From: Halorhabdus sp. CBA1104
GTDB lineage: Archaea; Halobacteriota; Halobacteria; Halobacteriales; Haloarculaceae
Length of the DNA: 64,000 bases
NCBI RefSeq assembly: GCF_009690625.1
Contig: NZ_CP033878.1
Coordinates: 1,426,001-1,490,000 of the forward strand
Direction of reading: 5' to 3'
Shown piece by piece: positions 44,908-53,631 of this stretch (positions within the stretch are counted from its first letter, which is position 1; the number at the start of each line of letters is the position of its first letter). The translations under genes and the position numbers were made by a program. Below the pieces are notes generated by a model, which did no database searches, was not told the origin of the DNA, and was given only the letters and a program-made list of their open reading frames with translations.

Positions 44908-45822
44908 TCAGGTGGCTTCGAAGAGGTCAGTCGAGAGATACCGCTCGCCGGTGTCCGGGAGGACCGTCGCGACGACTGCGTCGTCGGGATAGTCCTCGGC
45001 GACGTGTTTCGCTGCGTAGGCAGCGGCCCCGGCGGAGATACCGACGGCAAGCCCTTCCGCACTGGCGAGGCGGCGTGCCTCGGCGAGCGAATCCTCGCGT
45101 TCGACAGTCACGACTTCATCGAGAAGGTCGGTCCGGAGAATTTCGGGGACGAATCCGGCCCCGATGCCCTGGATCCCGTGACTCCCCGGCTCGCCACCGG
45201 AGAGGACGGCCGAATCAGCGGGCTCGACCCCGACGATGTCTACGTCGGCCTCGACATCTTCGGTGAGGTACTCGGCAACGCCCGTAATCGTCCCACCAGT
45301 GCCGATTCCGGCCACGAAGGCGTCGAGTTCGCCATCGGTATCCGCCCACAGTTCCGGTCCCGTCGTCTCGCGGTGAGCGCCCGGATTGGCCGGGTTCTGG
45401 AACTGCTGGGGAATGAAGGTGTCGTCGTATTCCGCAGCGAGTTCCTCGGCCCGTTCGATAGCACCGTTCATGCCACCGTCGGCGTCGGTCAGTTCGAGAT
45501 CCGCTCCGAGACCAGCCAGCAGTTGCCGACGCTCCTCGCTCATCGATGCAGGCATGGCGAGGACGAGATCGTACCCCTTGGCCGCACAGACGCTGGCAAG
45601 CCCGATCCCGGTATTGCCGCTGGTGGGCTCGATGATAACGGTATCGTCGGTAACCTCACCGGCTTCCTCGGCGGCTTCGATCATCGCTCGACCGATCCGA
45701 TCTTTGATCGAATACGGATTGAACGATTCGACCTTCGCGAGGACCGTCGTTCCCGTCCCGTCGTCGAGTCTCAGTAACGGCGTCTCGCCGATCAGTGCAG
45801 TGATATCGTCTACGACGTCCAT
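44908..45822 (-). CDS. cysK: Cysteine synthase A (O-acetylserine sulfhydrylase)
   Basis: This 304-residue PLP enzyme makes cysteine from O-acetylserine and sulfide. The PLP lysine lies in [18 protein letters not shown] near residue 41. [20 protein letters not shown] near residues 65-84 binds PLP phosphate and substrate, [15 protein letters not shown] near 169 grips the cofactor, and [11 protein letters not shown] is present near 221. It stands alone, divergent from its neighbours. Specificity for O-acetylserine over O-phosphoserine is inferred. Confidence 0.92.
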   Translation of the reverse strand: MDVVDDITALIGETPLLRLDDGTGTTVLAKVESFNPYSIKDRIGRAMIEAAEEAGEVTDDTVIIEPTSGNTGIGLASVCAAKGYDLVLAMPASMSEERRQLLAGLGADLELTDADGGMNGAIERAEELAAEYDDTFIPQQFQNPANPGAHRETTGPELWADTDGELDAFVAGIGTGGTITGVAEYLTEDVEADVDIVGVEPADSAVLSGGEPGSHGIQGIGAGFVPEILRTDLLDEVVTVEREDSLAEARRLASAEGLAVGISAGAAAYAAKHVAEDYPDDAVVATVLPDTGERYLSTDLFEAT

Positions 45823-45944
45823 CGTAGTCGTTAGTTTTGCAGATCAATATTTAAGGCCGTCCGAAACTCCCAGCAGACGGGAATACTAGTCGGGAATGTG
45901 CGTATCGAGAGACCTGCCGTGACCGATCTACTCACCGCCGACAA

Positions 45945-46583
45945 TCACAGTTCGGCGACTAATTCGTCCATCAACTTCGACTGGGCAGCTGCGAGGTGTT
46001 CGGTGAACGTCGAAGAGTCGATGCCCAGTTCGTCGGCAACGTCCGTCGCGTTTGCCTCGCGTGGGTACGAGAAATAGCCCATCCGATAGGCCGTTTCGAG
46101 GACCTCTTGCTGGCGGTCGGTCAGCCGGTTGCGGTTGATCGGAACGACATCAGCACTCCCCTCCTCGTCGCTCTCGACTTGCAGGAGGTAGCGGATTCGT
46201 ACTGAGCCGTACCGCTCACGAAGGTCTGTAACGAGGTCTCGCAGGTCTTGGATCGCCGTAAGATGCAACGAGAGCACGAGCGAGCCATCCTGGGCGCGGA
46301 TCTCGGAAATCGGATGGCTGCTCTCTTCGACGAATTCACAGACACAATCGAGCGGTTCGTGGCGGAACCGATAGACACTGGCCGACCGATACTCGAACAG
46401 TTGCGAGAGCCGATCGTCAGCCAGTGCCGTCTCACCGCTCGCAGTGAATTCTTCGGTAATCGCGTCCCCGTCCTGGCCCGCCCGTGAGACCGATGTAAGT
46501 GGTCCCTCCGCTCGCTCGGAAAACTCGGCGACCGGACAGGTCTCCGGTGAGAGAACTTCGACTTCGGCGCGCATTCCCGGCAT
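45945..46583 (-). CDS. Bat-type helix-turn-helix transcriptional regulator
   Basis: This 212-residue protein ends in the bacterio-opsin-activator HTH (HTH_10), seen as LTDRQQEVLETAYRMGYFSY and ATDVADELGIDSSTFTEHL near residues 153-205. The N-terminal part resembles the GAF/HTH-associated domain of the same family. The ATG at 46583 (MPGMRAEVEVLSPETCPVAE) is used. The open frame continues upstream to 46838, but that part would overlap the divergent gene at 46772. Many such proteins occur in haloarchaea. The target genes are unknown, although the divergent nucleotidyltransferase gene is the nearest candidate. Confidence 0.85.
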   Translation of the reverse strand: MPGMRAEVEVLSPETCPVAEFSERAEGPLTSVSRAGQDGDAITEEFTASGETALADDRLSQLFEYRSASVYRFRHEPLDCVCEFVEESSHPISEIRAQDGSLVLSLHLTAIQDLRDLVTDLRERYGSVRIRYLLQVESDEEGSADVVPINRNRLTDRQQEVLETAYRMGYFSYPREANATDVADELGIDSSTFTEHLAAAQSKLMDELVAEL

Positions 46584-46771
46584 CAGTACGTACAACTCTG
46601 GCCGGACAGGGCATAACCGAACGGGCCATTCCCATCGACTGAAAACGGTATCATGGACCCCTAAAGGGGCAATATCGACCGATTGTTCTGTTTCGGCCCC
46701 TCGGTGTCGGGCGGTCGAGACAGGTAGCCAAATGGAAAAGAACTTGGCACGGGGACTGCGATGCCCAGGGT

Positions 46772-47740
46772 ATGAAAGCCGTCGTACTCGCCGGTGGGTA
46801 TGCGACGCGATTGTGGCCGGTGACCCGAAATCGACCAAAAATGTTGCTCCCGATCGGGGAGACGACCGTCATCGACCGGATTCTCGACGAACTGGAGTCC
46901 GACGACCGGATCGACGACGTGTTCGTCAGTACCAACGAGCGCTTTGCGGACGATTTCCTCGACCACATCGCGGACACAGACCTCCAGAAACCGACGTTGT
47001 CGGTCGAACAAACAGTCGAAGAGGACGAAAAATTCGGTGTGATCGGCGCGCTCGCCCAGTTGGTCGAGCGGGAAGGCCTAGAGGGCGAAGATCTCCTGGT
47101 TGTCGCCGGAGACAACCTGATCAGCTTCGATCTGAGTGACTTCCTCGATACGTTCGAGCAGCGCGAACAGCCAACGCTTGCAGCCTACGACGTTGGCTCC
47201 CGGGAGCGAGCCAAATCCTACGGACTGATCAACGTCGAAGACGACCGCGTCGTCGACTTCCAGGAAAAGCCGGACGACCCCGACAGTACGCTCGTCTCGA
47301 TCGCGTGTTATGCCTTCCCCGCAGAAGACGTCAGGTTCGAGGAGTACCTCGAAGGAGGCAACAATCCGGACGAGCCCGGCTGGTTCATCGAGTGGCTGGT
47401 CGACCGTGGTGAGGTCTACTCGTTTGCGTTCGATGGGGCCTGGTTCGACATCGGCACGCCCGAAAGCTATCTCGAAGCGATCCGCTGGACGCTGGAAGGT
47501 GACAGCGTCATCGCCGACAGCGCGACAGTCGTCGACTCGACGATCGGTGACAACGTCCACGTCCTTCCCGGCGCGACCGTCGAAGATTCGACGGTCTCGG
47601 AGTCGATCATCTTCTCTGATGCCACTGTCAAAGACTGTGAGATCCACGACACGATCATCGATCGGGGGACCCACGTCGAGCACCTCGATCTGGCTGGCGC
47701 GCTCATCGGTGCTCACACCCAGATCACCAACGGCGCCTGA
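46772..47740 (+). CDS. Sugar nucleotidyltransferase (glucose-1-phosphate thymidylyl/uridylyl type)
   Basis: This 322-residue protein starts MKAVVLAGGYATRLWPVTRN with the nucleotide-binding pattern and a RPKMLLPIG segment, and contains VVAGDNLISFDLSDF near residue 111. AWFDIGTPESYLEAI precedes a short left-handed beta-helix (SATVVDSTIGDNVHVLPGAT and following repeats). It should make a nucleotide sugar for glycan or polysaccharide synthesis. The exact sugar and nucleotide cannot be assigned. It is divergent from the HTH regulator, 188 bases away. Confidence 0.88.
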   Translation: MKAVVLAGGYATRLWPVTRNRPKMLLPIGETTVIDRILDELESDDRIDDVFVSTNERFADDFLDHIADTDLQKPTLSVEQTVEEDEKFGVIGALAQLVEREGLEGEDLLVVAGDNLISFDLSDFLDTFEQREQPTLAAYDVGSRERAKSYGLINVEDDRVVDFQEKPDDPDSTLVSIACYAFPAEDVRFEEYLEGGNNPDEPGWFIEWLVDRGEVYSFAFDGAWFDIGTPESYLEAIRWTLEGDSVIADSATVVDSTIGDNVHVLPGATVEDSTVSESIIFSDATVKDCEIHDTIIDRGTHVEHLDLAGALIGAHTQITNGA

Positions 47741-47788
47741 GAGTCTCCCGCGTGGGATCGATGCGGTTTAGGAGTCGATGGCGACTGG

Positions 47789-48508
47789 CTAGGCTAACCA
47801 GGCGTCGTCGATCCGAAGGTGTCCCCGGGTCCCGTCCCAGACAGTCTCGGCGTCGAGTTCGATCGGCCGATCCATGTGTGGCCCATCGGTCACCAGCGTT
47901 TCGAACTCGCCGCCTTCGCCCAGGACGTGGACGCCGTACTCGTCGTTGCGTGCGAGCAACTCATCGAGTGCAGCCGCATCGAGTTGTCGACCGAGCCACG
48001 AGTCGTCCAGGCCGGCGGCGGCGACCTGAATGATGCGGATTTCGAAGCCAGCGTCGAGCATATCCCTGGCGAGCGTCTCGGGCTCGCGCTTCCAGAGAGG
48101 AGCAAAGAGATCGGCATCGAGTCGCTCACACAGGCCTTCGATACGGGAGGTCTGGAACTCGCTTTCGACCGCCCCGGCGACGACTCCGCCCACGCCACCC
48201 GAGAGTTCGGCGTCGAGTTCACGGACGGCCGCTTCCAGTGGTTCGAGTTCGGCATCGCCTTGCGCTGTGGCGTCGGTGGCATCCTCGGCTTCGAAAGCGT
48301 CCGGGTGGACATCGACGAGCGGAATGCCGACGCTGTCCGCAGCCAGCGTAGCCAGCTCCGTCGCTGGAACGTGATACATGTAAGAGTCGCCCTGCGGGTG
48401 GACCGTTACGAGTCGCTCGACGGGTAGATCCTGCTGTAGGGCCTGATAGAGTGCCCACGAAGAGTCTTTGCCGCCGGAAAAGAGGCTAAGCCACGCGCCG
48501 TCAGTCAT
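47789..48508 (-). CDS. Diphthine--ammonia ligase-like ATP pyrophosphatase (Dph6 family)
   Basis: This 239-residue protein starts MTDGAWLSLFSGGKDSSWAL with the PP-loop SGGKDS that binds ATP. TVHPQGDSYMYHVPAT and the C-terminal DDSWLGRQLDAAALDEL and HVLGEGGEFETLVTDGPHM segments match the Dph6 family. In eukaryotes and archaea these enzymes perform the last amidation of diphthamide on elongation factor 2. The ATG at 48508 is chosen by the family start. The open frame continues upstream with no conserved content. Confidence 0.9.
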   Translation of the reverse strand: MTDGAWLSLFSGGKDSSWALYQALQQDLPVERLVTVHPQGDSYMYHVPATELATLAADSVGIPLVDVHPDAFEAEDATDATAQGDAELEPLEAAVRELDAELSGGVGGVVAGAVESEFQTSRIEGLCERLDADLFAPLWKREPETLARDMLDAGFEIRIIQVAAAGLDDSWLGRQLDAAALDELLARNDEYGVHVLGEGGEFETLVTDGPHMDRPIELDAETVWDGTRGHLRIDDAWLA

Positions 48509-48849
48509 ACACCAGCGTCGCGCGCGACCGGATTTAGACTTGCCGGTCGGGACGAGCGGTAGACCGTGATCGTCACCGTGCCACACGCCGAAACGTGCCG
48601 AGTGCCGCCAAGCGATTCGTACACCGGCCGCCGGTGGGCAGCGTCGAGAGACTGTGCGCACCCGCTTGCCTCACAGGTCGGTACGCGTGATTCGATCGTC
48701 CCAACTGCTCGATTGGCAGCCACCAATAAGGCGAGCTAACCCCGCACTGAAGTGAACGTGCGGGCCTGCAGTGGATCGCCGAGAGATGGGTAGTTCTCGT
48801 AGACGCCGGGGACGTAAAGGCTATGCCCGCGGCGTTCGCGGTCAATAGT
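48509..48849. other. Intergenic region between dph6-like gene and GH2-like gene
   Basis: About 340 bases separate the divergent genes. A minus-strand frame (48505-48726, TTG start) overlaps the dph6-like ATG in an ATGA arrangement, but its codon bias is weak and no family is recognised, so it is not called as a gene. GTAAAGG at 48814-48820 is a weak TATA candidate for the GH2-like gene. Nothing else stands out. Confidence 0.45.
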
Positions 48850-50706
48850 ATGTTGCGAGAGTGGCGTGCTGGGACGGTCGAGCCGGGCGGCGAGAAGCCC
48901 GAGGCGGACGACTGGCCCGCCGTCGATGTTCCGGGGAAGCCTAGCGAATTCGCCGGCGCCGACGCAGTAGCCTACCAGACGACGTTTCCAGATCCCCGTG
49001 GAGACGAGGGAGAGCACGCACTGTTGGTGCTCGAAGGCGTCTACGCACACGCCCGAGTATGGCTCAACGACGCGTTTCTGGGCGAACACGACGCCTACTT
49101 CGAACCCTGTCGGCTCCGGCTCGATGCGGACCTCCAGGCTGAAAACGAACTGATCGTCGAGTGTCGGCGACCGGACGACCGGTTTGGCGGGAGCTACGAG
49201 AGCGACCGTGTTCCGGATGCCGAGTCCGTCCCTGGCATCTGGTGGAACGCAGACATCGAGACCTACGGCGACAGCCGAATTCTGGACCTCTCGGCGCGCC
49301 CGCGAGTCGACGAAGAGGGCGCTCGCTTCGAAGTCCGGACGACGGTCCTGGCCGAAACGGCACTCGAAGACAGCGTGACGTTCTCGGTCAAGCCGGAAGG
49401 CAGTCGCCGGGGGCGCGGGATGATGCAACGGACTGGAGTCACGGCTGCACCCGGCGAGCGAACGACCGTCGAACACACGATCGAGATTCGCGATCCGGCC
49501 CTGTGGTGGCCCCACGAATTGGGCGACCAGTCTCGGTACGTTCTCCGGGCGAAACTCGACGACGAGCGCACAGTCACGACGGGACTCTGTTCGGTGGAGT
49601 ACGACGAGGAGGCCGGCCTGAAAGTCAACGGCGTGCCGGTGAGTGCCCGCGGAATCAACCTGCTGGCTGCCGATCCCGCAGACGTACAGCGAGCGGTCGA
49701 CCTCAATGCCACAGTCGTTCGCGCCCAGGCACACGTCCCCAGCCCAGCAGTCTACGAAGCAGCCGACGACGCCGGCGTGCTGGTCTGGCAGGACCTGCCC
49801 TTGACCGGGCCAGGGCCGTTCGACGTCGAACGAGGCCGAGATCTGGCGAGAGGACTCGTTGCTGCAAACGACCACCATCCGAGTCTGGCCGCCCTCGGCG
49901 TCCACGACGATCCCGTCTCGCTGGCCGAGGATGGCCTCGGGTCGGGGATCGTCGATCGACTGCGGCTTCGCTGGCGGCTGTGGCGTGCCGAATACGACCG
50001 CGAGGCGGCAGATGCCGTCGCCAGCGCAGTCCCTGACTGGCTGGTGACGATCCCCGTGATCGGCCAGCCGGGGATCGACGCAGACGCGACGGCTCTGTTC
50101 CCCGGTTGGGAATACGGCACAGCGGCGGACATCGACCGGTTGCTGGATCGGTATCCGGCGATCGGTGACGTCGTTGCCGATTACGGGGCCGGCTCGCTCG
50201 GTAGTGCGGAGTCTGCCAAAGACGTCCCTGGATTCGACCACGAGCGCCACGATCAGCGGGTGGACGGTGATCGAGACGCTTCCCACACATACCAACGGGA
50301 CGTGCTCAAGACCGTCACCGAATCGCTCCGCCTCCACGATGCAGACTTGTTGATCGCTAGCGGATTGCGGGATCTCGCTGGTGCCGGGATGGGCGTCATC
50401 ACTGACGAGGGAGAACCAAAAGCTGGATACGATACCCTCGAAACGGCATTCGAGCCGGTGCAAGCGATCGTGGACGCGCCGACGGCAGGCACCGAGACAG
50501 AGCTAGTCGTTCGTAACGACCTCCCCGAAGATGTCTCGGGCCGGGTAGCCTGGGAGACAGGCGACGTTAGCGGTGAGGAAGAATTTGCCGTCGAAGGAAA
50601 CGAGATGACGGTCGTCGAATCGATCACGGTTCCGGCGGACGCAGCCCGTATCGAAACCTCTCTGGCTACCCCTGAGCGATCCGTGTCGAACACGTACCAC
50701 TTATAA
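48850..50706 (+). CDS. Glycoside hydrolase family 2-like protein with altered catalytic motifs
   Basis: This 618-residue protein has the order of GH2 enzymes: an N-terminal sugar-binding jelly roll (to about residue 150, with EGVYAHARVWLNDAFLGEHD), an Ig-like domain (about 155-255), then a barrel starting at KVNGVPVSARGINLL. GH2 enzymes use two glutamates, in NHPSxxxWSxGNE and in a SExG-type motif. Here the matching places read HHPSLAALGVHDDP (about 342-355) and VVADYGAGSLG (about 441-451), with Asp instead of Glu in both. The C-terminal part adds another strand-rich domain. The protein may be catalytically weak, altered in chemistry or a non-catalytic carbohydrate-binding protein. No signal peptide is visible. 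The first ATG codon at 48850 is preferred to 48823. Confidence 0.8.
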   Translation: MLREWRAGTVEPGGEKPEADDWPAVDVPGKPSEFAGADAVAYQTTFPDPRGDEGEHALLVLEGVYAHARVWLNDAFLGEHDAYFEPCRLRLDADLQAENELIVECRRPDDRFGGSYESDRVPDAESVPGIWWNADIETYGDSRILDLSARPRVDEEGARFEVRTTVLAETALEDSVTFSVKPEGSRRGRGMMQRTGVTAAPGERTTVEHTIEIRDPALWWPHELGDQSRYVLRAKLDDERTVTTGLCSVEYDEEAGLKVNGVPVSARGINLLAADPADVQRAVDLNATVVRAQAHVPSPAVYEAADDAGVLVWQDLPLTGPGPFDVERGRDLARGLVAANDHHPSLAALGVHDDPVSLAEDGLGSGIVDRLRLRWRLWRAEYDREAADAVASAVPDWLVTIPVIGQPGIDADATALFPGWEYGTAADIDRLLDRYPAIGDVVADYGAGSLGSAESAKDVPGFDHERHDQRVDGDRDASHTYQRDVLKTVTESLRLHDADLLIASGLRDLAGAGMGVITDEGEPKAGYDTLETAFEPVQAIVDAPTAGTETELVVRNDLPEDVSGRVAWETGDVSGEEEFAVEGNEMTVVESITVPADAARIETSLATPERSVSNTYHL

Positions 50707-50823
50707 AAAACTATGGTACTGTTTCACATCCGTGAGTACGAGGGCCAAGTCTATGATATGCCCCGGCATGCCCCAAAGTGACCGGAATCTTTAAACCCTG
50801 GCCTCTTGTAGTAGCAGTTACCT

Positions 50824-50840
50824 GAACGCTTCAAGCGTTC
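50824..50840. repeat. Perfect 8-bp dyad upstream of the coiled-coil gene
   Basis: The arms GAACGCTT (50824-50831) and AAGCGTTC (50833-50840) are exact inverted copies around one C. The dyad lies about 110 bases before the next start codon, downstream of a TATA-like TTTAAA at 50790-50795, so it may act as an operator or form a hairpin in the leader. Confidence 0.45.
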
Positions 50841-50952
50841 GGCAGTACCGTGCGACGCCCAGAATGACAGGGAACCTACTTATCAGGAGTCAGCACGCCT
50901 GGAGTCGCGAGACTGTCGAACGCCGAAGCGGGAACGGCACAGAGAGTTAACT

Positions 50953-51843
50953 ATGACAGATTCGATAGACCAATCCAAGAACGTATCAGTAACAGACGAG
51001 GAACTCCAGAACAAGTCGAAAGGCGAGCTCATCAAGCTCGCTGGACAGCTACGGGATCGGCGGAACGATCTCAACCAGATGGCCTCCGAGCGGGCCTCCG
51101 AGCGTGACGACCTCAACGCAAAGACCCGCGAGAAAGTCGACGAGGCCCAGGAACATCGCGAGAAGCGCGACGAGCTCAACGAGCAGGTCCAAGAGCACAA
51201 GGAAAGCCGCAACGAGCTCAACGCCAAGGCAAACGAGCTGTTCGACGAAGTCGAGCAGAAAAAAGAGGACCTCGAGCTCGACGAGGGCAAAAGCGTCGAC
51301 CAACTCGAAGAGGAAATCGAGGATCTCGAATTCAAACAGCAGACGGAAGTACTCAGTACCGAAGACGAGCGCGAGCTGATCGAGAAGATCGAGGAAAAGC
51401 GGGAGCAGCTCGCCGACCGGAAGGAAAAACTCGACCAGACTGGTGACGTCGATGAGATCAAAGCCGAGGCCCAGGAGATCCGCTCTGAGGCCAGCCAGCA
51501 CCACCAGAAGGTGACCGAACTGGCTGATGAGGCCCAGGAACACCACAATCAGATGATCGAGGCCTATCGCGAGGCCGACGAGGTCCGCGACGAGGCCGAC
51601 GAGATGCACGAGAAGTTCGTCGAGGCCCAGGAAGCTGCCGACCAGCACCACGAGGACTTCGTTCGTGTCCAAAAGCGCCTGCGCGAACTCGACGAGAAAG
51701 AGGAAGAAGAGGAACGGTCGCGCCGCGAAGAAGAGAAAGAAGCTGCCCGCGAAGAAGCCGAGGAGATCTACCAGCAGTTCAAGGACGGCGAAACCCTGGA
51801 GACCGAAGACCTGATGAAACTCCAGAAGACCGGCCTGCTGTAA
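50953..51843 (+). CDS. Long coiled-coil protein (COG1340-type)
   Basis: This 296-residue protein is almost entirely alpha-helical and heptad-rich, very high in Glu, Lys, Gln, Arg and Asp, with repeats such as RDDLNAKTREKVDEAQEHRE and RNELNAKANELFDEVEQ. It matches the pattern of archaeal coiled-coil proteins in COG1340, of unknown function and sometimes annotated by misleading phosphatase names. A region around residues 125-165 (IEDLEFKQQTEVLSTEDERE) interrupts the coil and is the best-conserved part in such proteins. It is probably a scaffold. It is alone and has its own upstream region with a dyad. Confidence 0.85.
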   Translation: MTDSIDQSKNVSVTDEELQNKSKGELIKLAGQLRDRRNDLNQMASERASERDDLNAKTREKVDEAQEHREKRDELNEQVQEHKESRNELNAKANELFDEVEQKKEDLELDEGKSVDQLEEEIEDLEFKQQTEVLSTEDERELIEKIEEKREQLADRKEKLDQTGDVDEIKAEAQEIRSEASQHHQKVTELADEAQEHHNQMIEAYREADEVRDEADEMHEKFVEAQEAADQHHEDFVRVQKRLRELDEKEEEEERSRREEEKEAAREEAEEIYQQFKDGETLETEDLMKLQKTGLL

Positions 51844-51930
51844 TCGCGTCAGAGACGATAGTTCTGCGGCCGGCGTCTGTGAGGGAGCGAGTGACGAGGA
51901 TTTTTATGGAATCGCAGCCACCACTCGATT

Positions 51931-53073
51931 GTGAGCACCCTGGTGGTGTGTCTGGACCGCGGTGGGGACCTCGCGACAGCCACCGAACCGCCCGTCGTCG
52001 GGTACGAAGCTGTCGAATCGTTAGTCACTGAGTTCGGTGTCGAGGACCCGGAAGACAGTCGAGTGAACTGTCTGCTCGAAGGGCTCCGGGTTGTCCAACG
52101 ACTAGAAGACGACGGCGAGGAGGCGACCGTCGCGGTCGTCTCCGCCGGCCCCGACGCCGTGGGCCTGGATCGGACGGTCGCTCGACAGACGGACGAACTG
52201 CTGGAGACGTACGATCCAGACTCGGCGATCGTCGTGACCGACAGTGCCGAAGATCAGCGACTGGTCCCGATCATCGAAAGCCGAGTGACCGTCGATGCCG
52301 TCGATCGGGTTGTCGTCCGACAGGCACGGGACATCGAATCGACGTATTACCTGCTCAAGCAGTTTCTGGCCGACGAAGAGCTCCGCGAGACGGTTCTCGT
52401 GCCGGTCGGTGCTGCACTGTTGGCGTTGCCAATCTTGCTGGTCGTTCTCAACAGCGTCACGATGACTGTCGGAGCGATCGCGGCGGCGGTCGGCCTGCTG
52501 TTGCTGTATAAGGGGCTTGGCATCGACGAGTACGTCGCCAACGTCCCGCGTCAGGTACACAACGCCCTGTATTCGGGACAGGTATCGTTAGTGACCTACG
52601 TCGTCGCGGCGGGGCTGGGGCTGATCGGGATATTCGTCGGTGTGCTTGGCGTGTCGGCCACCGCTTCGGACGCCGAAGTGATCTTGGCGATGCGGTTCGG
52701 ATTCGACAGTGTCCCGTGGCTGACAGCCGCAGCGCTGGCAGCCAGTACTGGTCGGTTGCTCGATGAACTGATCCGCCACGAAGGCGTCCGGAGTGCGTAC
52801 CTGAACCTCCCCTTTGGCGTCGTCGCTGTCGGCCTCGTCGTCAGGGGTGTGACCGGGTACTTCCTCGAGCGAGCAGCCGTCTTTGCCTCAGTGACGATCT
52901 CGTCGTTCGACCTCGGGCCGATAGTCGTCGAGGGATTCACCCTCTCACCGAGCGCTCGCCTCGCGATGTTCCTGCTAGCCGGGATCTTCGTCAGCCTCGT
53001 CGGCGTCCGGTTTGCAGCCTACGTCAGCGGTGCAGGCGTTGAAGAGGAACTCGCCAACGAGGGCCAGCCCTGA
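51931..53073 (+). CDS. DUF373 family membrane protein
   Basis: This 380-residue protein starts with GTG at 51931 (MSTLVVCLDRGGDLATATEP). Residues 1-150 form a soluble domain with the DUF373 pattern DPEDSRVNCLLEGLRVVQRL and VVDRVVVRQARDIESTYYLLK. Five to six transmembrane helices follow to the C-terminus. DUF373 is widespread in archaea and its role is unknown. The TTTTTATG at 51901-51908 is a TATA-like element about 26 bases upstream of the GTG, which supports that start. Confidence 0.9.
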   Translation: MSTLVVCLDRGGDLATATEPPVVGYEAVESLVTEFGVEDPEDSRVNCLLEGLRVVQRLEDDGEEATVAVVSAGPDAVGLDRTVARQTDELLETYDPDSAIVVTDSAEDQRLVPIIESRVTVDAVDRVVVRQARDIESTYYLLKQFLADEELRETVLVPVGAALLALPILLVVLNSVTMTVGAIAAAVGLLLLYKGLGIDEYVANVPRQVHNALYSGQVSLVTYVVAAGLGLIGIFVGVLGVSATASDAEVILAMRFGFDSVPWLTAAALAASTGRLLDELIRHEGVRSAYLNLPFGVVAVGLVVRGVTGYFLERAAVFASVTISSFDLGPIVVEGFTLSPSARLAMFLLAGIFVSLVGVRFAAYVSGAGVEEELANEGQP

Positions 53074-53111
53074 AACGCGGTTCTCAAGTGACCGGACCCG
53101 AACGGACGTGC

Positions 53112-53525
53112 ATGGACGAAATCGTTCACGCACACGGGCACGAACACGTCACGGCGACCCATCAGAGTACCCTAGAGTTCACCAGCGACGACTACTTGAC
53201 GCCTGCAGGAGACTGTATTCTCGGTATCGAGGCCGATCGTGTCCCTACCGATTTCGACCCGGAATTCGTCGCGGCCTGCCGGGACCCTGAAGCGACGATC
53301 ACGGCAACGATCGAAACGGACGAGTACCGGCACGTCATCGAGGGGAGCGGACACCCGGACCTCCACTTCGAGAACGAGCGAAGCATGGTGATCCGCACCA
53401 GCGACTACGTCGACGACCGGACAGTCATGGTCGGGGCCGACGGCGCTGCTACCGACGTCGATCGTGACCTGATCGACGCACTGGCGGAAGGCGCGTCAGT
53501 AACGCTAACACTCAGTGTCGAATGA
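53112..53525 (+). CDS. DUF371 family protein
   Basis: This 137-residue protein starts MDEIVHAHGHEHVTATHQST, with the histidine-rich AHGHEHVTATH element typical of archaeal DUF371, then a compact beta-rich body containing GDCILGIEADRVP and GSGHPDLHFENERSMVIRTS. Function is unknown. The ATG at 53112 is preferred to a start eight codons earlier because it begins the conserved element. It lies 38 bases after the DUF373 gene and may share its transcript. Confidence 0.88.
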   Translation: MDEIVHAHGHEHVTATHQSTLEFTSDDYLTPAGDCILGIEADRVPTDFDPEFVAACRDPEATITATIETDEYRHVIEGSGHPDLHFENERSMVIRTSDYVDDRTVMVGADGAATDVDRDLIDALAEGASVTLTLSVE

Positions 53526-53631
53526 ATTGATTACTCGACTGGAGTAGAGCCCGTTGGACGACGTGCACTGAAGGCGATAGCAGTGAGAAGCGTTCCGGCC
53601 GTTTTTGGAAGTGCGACGCGAAAACCGGCAT

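Noticed and set aside
48505-48726. 73-codon minus-strand frame overlapping the dph6-like start by ATGA
   Set aside because: The overlap is suggestive, but the start is TTG, third-position G+C is only about 63% and no family is recognised, so chance is more likely.
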